This document shows positions 61,323 to 64,000 of a stretch of 64,000 nucleotides of DNA, one piece after another. The translations under genes and the position numbers were made by a program. The stretch's first letter is position 1; the number at the start of each line of letters is the position of its first letter. Under the pieces are notes generated by a model that was given only the letters and a program-made list of their open reading frames with translations, searched no databases and had not been told where the DNA came from. Origin of the DNA: Ornithinibacillus massiliensis (GTDB lineage: Bacteria; Bacillota; Bacilli; Bacillales; Amphibacillaceae); the NCBI RefSeq assembly GCF_018310345.1, contig NZ_JAGXBY010000006.1, forward strand, positions 43,223 through 107,222, given 5' to 3'.

Positions 61323-61710
61323 GGTAAAGGGATGAGAAGGTAGATAGAATGTCCGTTCCCTTACTGGGGTGGAATATCGGAAAAGGGTAACAGAGAGCGG
61401 TTATCAGTTCCCTTACTGGGGTGGAGTATCGGAAAAGGGTAACAGAGAGGAGTTGTCAGTGCCGTTACTGGGGTGGAATAGGGAAAAAAGGTAACAGAGA
61501 GAGGTTATCAGTTCCCTTACCGGGTAGGAAAAGCGGAAGAAGGTAACAGAGAACAGTCATCAGTGCCCTTAATGGGTAGGAAAAGCGGAAGAAGGTAACA
61601 GAGAGCAGTTGGTCAGTGCCCTTACTGGGATGGAATAGTGGAAAAAGGTAACAGAGAAGCGTCATCAGTGCCCTTACTGGGATGGAATAGCGAAAAAAGG
61701 TAACAGAAGC
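61323..61710. repeat. 52-bp degenerate tandem repeat array
   Basis: The motif GGTAACAGAGAG recurs at 61386, 61438, 61490, 61542, 61594, 61647 and 61699, a period of 52 bases (53 once). Each unit also holds CAGTTCCCTTACTGGGGTGG-like sequence. A diverged copy begins near 61323. It fills most of the 705-base gap between yyaL and the Sel1 gene. As 52 is not a multiple of three, the minus-strand frame across it is not a protein. Confidence 0.85.
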
Positions 61711-61756
61711 TTATAGCGGGGGATTGTCTTGTATAAAATCTCTCCCGCCAGAATAA

Positions 61757-61800
61757 GAAAAACTAACACATTCACGAAAGGAAGTATGTGTTAGTTTTTC
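61757..61800. terminator. Terminator of the Sel1-repeat gene
   Basis: GAAAAACTAACACAT (61757-61771) and ATGTGTTAGTTTTTC (61786-61800) form a perfect 15-bp stem downstream of the minus-strand gene. Confidence 0.8.
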
Positions 61801-61885
61801 ATTCATAATCGGCTCATTTTATCGTTCTAATCTATTTTGTTATACAAGAAAGACAATAGAACATATTGTCATTCATCAAAGGTAA

Positions 61886-62890
61886 TTATAATCCTTTCAG
61901 TCTCTCCTTAGCTTGTTCATCTCCTTTTAACGCCGCTTTTTGGTACCAGATTCTTGCCTTCTTTATGTTCATAGGAGTTCCGATTCCGTTCTCATAGCAT
62001 AGTCCGAGATTAAATTCCCCATAGGAATCGCCTTGTTCTGCCGCCATTATATACCAAGAAATCGCCTCTTCGCCTTTTCCATTTTCTACTGCCTCATGAC
62101 CTAGGCGGTTTGCTGCATAAACATCGCCAGCTAGGGCAGATTTCGTAAACCATGCTTTGGATTGTTCTAAATCAATATCTGTTCCGACACCATTTTCATA
62201 CATATAACCTAATGTATACATCGCCTCAGGTACTCCATGTTCTGCCGCTTTTTTGAATAGTTTAAGAGCCCTCTTATTATCCTTTTCAACATATTCACCA
62301 CGTAAGTACATATCGGCATAATTGTTAATCGCATCTGGATAGCCTTTTTCGGCTGCCTCTTTATAGCATAAAAATGTCTTCTCTAAATCCTTTTTCACTA
62401 CCTTACCCATGTAATAATAATTACCTAGCCAATAGAGGGCTTCAGGACTTCCAGCTTGAGCAGCGATATTAAACCACGGAAAAGCCCATTCGTTCCGTTC
62501 TATTAGTCTGTACAAATGCCCGAGCTGAACCTGTGCCTCTTGAACCCCATTTGCTGCTTCGCTATAAAGGGAAACCGCTTCATCTAATTCCTCATCTTCC
62601 ATATAAATAATGGACTCTTCATCTGAAGGCATCACTATTTCCATGACAATTGTCCGCAAATCTTGAATAACCATCGGTTTCGTTTCTTCTTGTATAGAGG
62701 ATACATGATGCAATTGCTTGTACAACATATAGATATCATCTGGTAATTCTATATTAGGAGAAATACATTCGTTTAATATTTGCTGTATCTCAACGATAGG
62801 GTTGTTCCTAAATGCTATATTTTGCAAATTATGTGCCGTATAGGTAAAGCCTTTGTTCAATAATTCTCTCTGTAATTCCTGCTTGTCCAC
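61886..62890 (-). CDS. Sel1-like (TPR) repeat protein
   Basis: A 334-residue protein. The second half (about 105-330) consists of six or seven Sel1-like repeats of about 36 residues, each with a A-x4-G-x3-Y-x2-G-x-G-V-x3-D core, for example TLGYMYENGVGTDIDLEQSKAWFTKSA (shown in part). The first 100 residues are predicted helices of unknown type. Such proteins act as scaffolds. The start is GTG 62890 with AAAGGTG upstream. The partner is unknown. Confidence 0.82.
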   Translation of the reverse strand: MDKQELQRELLNKGFTYTAHNLQNIAFRNNPIVEIQQILNECISPNIELPDDIYMLYKQLHHVSSIQEETKPMVIQDLRTIVMEIVMPSDEESIIYMEDEELDEAVSLYSEAANGVQEAQVQLGHLYRLIERNEWAFPWFNIAAQAGSPEALYWLGNYYYMGKVVKKDLEKTFLCYKEAAEKGYPDAINNYADMYLRGEYVEKDNKRALKLFKKAAEHGVPEAMYTLGYMYENGVGTDIDLEQSKAWFTKSALAGDVYAANRLGHEAVENGKGEEAISWYIMAAEQGDSYGEFNLGLCYENGIGTPMNIKKARIWYQKAALKGDEQAKERLKGL

Positions 62891-63204
62891 CGAAAAGACA
62901 CCTTTCTACAATTCATTTTTATAGAGTATCTCATATTTCATGTTTAGAATCACGTATTACAATTGTAGGGAACAATTAATATGATTACCATATTTTACTA
63001 TACGAAAAAAAGTAAAACGTTATAATATCGGTGTGTTAATCGATTACATTAAAATGATTGGCTATTTTACTATTTTTTAGAACAATTTCATTTCATTAAA
63101 ACCCCTTTACGTCAATACTAATTTGTCCTAAAATGTTTAAGTCGACTTCGAAATAGTTTTCAGTTTATTTAAGAAATTTAAAAACATCAGGAGGCTTTTC
63201 ATCA
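62891..63204. other. Intergenic region between the Sel1 gene and the peptide transporter gene
   Basis: This AT-rich gap of 314 bases must contain both divergent promoters, but I could not place either with confidence. A short ATTGT/ACAAT inverted repeat near 62959-62975 is the only visible symmetry. Confidence 0.4.
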
Positions 63205-64000
63205 ATGAAAAAACTAGATAGAGATGCCATTCTAAAGACCATTCCTCAGAAGGGATTTTTCGGGCATCCAAAAGGTTTATCGACGCTATTTTTCACTGAG
63301 TTCTGGGAACGTTTTTCCTATTACGGAATGCGTGCTATCCTACTATTTTATATGTATTATGAGGTTTCCGACGGTGGACTTGGTATCGATCAAACAACAG
63401 CTAATTCCATTATGGCGATATATGGCTCACTTGTTTATATGTCCGGTATCATTGGTGGTTGGATTGCTGATAGAATATTAGGTACTGCACGGACTGTTTT
63501 CCATGGTGGAGTACTTATTATGATTGGTCATATTATTCTTGCTCTACCATTTGGAGCACCTGGTCTATTCGTATCCATGGGATTCATTATCATCGGTACT
63601 GGTCTACTTAAACCGAATGTCGGTGGTATGGTTGGGGATCTATACAGTAAGACAGACCCACGTCGTGATTCAGGATTTAGTATTTATTATATGGGAATTA
63701 ACATGGGTGCATTTATTGCGCCATATATTGTAGGAACATTAGGGGAAGGTGTTAGCTTCCACTTAGGATTTGGTGTTGCTGCAGTAGGGATGTTAGTTGG
63801 ACTAATTGTATATGTTGTAACACGTAAGAAATATCTAGGTTTAGCAGGTACAATTGTTCCTAATCCATTGAAGAAAGAAGAAAAGGGTCGCCTATTATCT
63901 ATTATCTTAACGGTCATAGTGATATTAGGTATAGTTGGCTGGTTAGGTATAAACGGTGGTTGGCTAACTGTTGATCGCGTTATTTTCTCTATTAGTATTC
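63205..64000 (+). CDS. dtpT: POT-family (peptide:H+ symporter) transporter, truncated by window end
   Basis: The first 265 residues of a proton-coupled oligopeptide transporter. TEFWERFSYYGMRAIL at about residues 33-48 holds the ExxER motif of the POT family; GGWIADRILGTARTV and FSIYYMGINMGAFIAP are the other signatures. About seven membrane helices are visible before the window ends. It imports di- and tripeptides. The ATG at 63205 follows AGGAGG. The gene continues past 64000. Confidence 0.92.
   Translation, partial: MKKLDRDAILKTIPQKGFFGHPKGLSTLFFTEFWERFSYYGMRAILLFYMYYEVSDGGLGIDQTTANSIMAIYGSLVYMSGIIGGWIADRILGTARTVFHGGVLIMIGHIILALPFGAPGLFVSMGFIIIGTGLLKPNVGGMVGDLYSKTDPRRDSGFSIYYMGINMGAFIAPYIVGTLGEGVSFHLGFGVAAVGMLVGLIVYVVTRKKYLGLAGTIVPNPLKKEEKGRLLSIILTVIVILGIVGWLGINGGWLTVDRVIFSISI

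Noticed and set aside
61465..61665. Minus-strand frame of 66 residues
   Set aside because: It runs through the 52-bp tandem array; the unit length is not a multiple of three, so it is chance.
61323..61710. CRISPR array
   Set aside because: The units are directly contiguous and degenerate over their full length; no constant repeat with unique spacers and no cas genes are present.

Overview
The window looks like a chromosomal segment of a low-GC, spore-forming Bacillaceae. The evidence is an alpha/beta-type small acid-soluble spore protein, a YtaF-like sporulation membrane protein, AT-rich DNA, strong GGAGG-type ribosome sites with frequent TTG and GTG starts, CcpA-type cre sites, and ywrC/ywrD-, cvfB-, ytr- and yyaL-like genes. 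An NhaC-type antiporter, a dicarboxylate symporter and a family of interspersed hairpin repeats suggest a halotolerant genus close to Oceanobacillus or Virgibacillus; the genus is a guess. I saw no rRNA, tRNA, CRISPR array, prophage or transposase gene.

Layout. 1-305: right part of an interspersed repeat carrying a 59-bp tandem duplication. 315-7842: small membrane proteins, an alpha/beta-fold hydrolase-like protein, an NhaC-type antiporter, a berberine-bridge-like FAD oxidase, a STAND/LuxR regulator and a spore protein. 8002-15497: a CitA/DcuS-like two-component system (kinase frameshifted in a T tract), a tripartite tricarboxylate transporter tctCBA behind a cre site, then a C26 amidase and an M19 dipeptidase. 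15887-24058: asparagine synthetase, glutathione-independent formaldehyde dehydrogenase, and a glycerol/dihydroxyacetone block glpF-glpK-dhaK-dhaL-dhaM. 24100-33092: a zinc-ribbon membrane serine protease with a decapeptide-repeat tail, a ywrC/ywrD/chromate-transporter block, a HAD phosphatase, an acetyltransferase and an M3 oligopeptidase. 33280-40877: a second repeat element, a symporter, CvfB with a long structured leader, a YtrA-type GntR/ABC operon, an AEC transporter and a third repeat element. 40937-51804: a GntR/FadR regulator and a ten-gene homoprotocatechuate (4-hydroxyphenylacetate) catabolic cluster that includes a phenylalanine dehydrogenase and an orphan 2-oxoacid dehydrogenase E2. 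51952-64000: YtaF, topoisomerase III, an acetyltransferase with an in-frame stop, ferredoxin, an orphan trpB, an AhpD-like protein, YyaL, a 52-bp tandem repeat array, a Sel1-repeat protein and the start of a POT peptide transporter.

How the parts work together. The two-component system and tctCBA form a sense-and-import unit for organic acids, with CcpA likely adding carbon repression. GlpF, GlpK and DhaKLM feed glycerol and dihydroxyacetone into triose phosphates. In the aromatic cluster, phenylalanine dehydrogenase would deaminate Phe or Tyr, HpaBC would hydroxylate 4-hydroxyphenylacetate, and HpaD, E, F, G and I would cleave the ring and degrade it to pyruvate and succinate semialdehyde. 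The hydratase HpaH and an enzyme joining the arylpyruvate to the arylacetate are not in the window; the orphan E2 is a candidate part of the latter step.

The points most worth following are the unidentified leader RNA before cvfB (about 36620-36977), the protease tail, the orphan E2 in the aromatic cluster, the T-tract frameshift and the repeat families. No wholly new defence or mobile system was evident.
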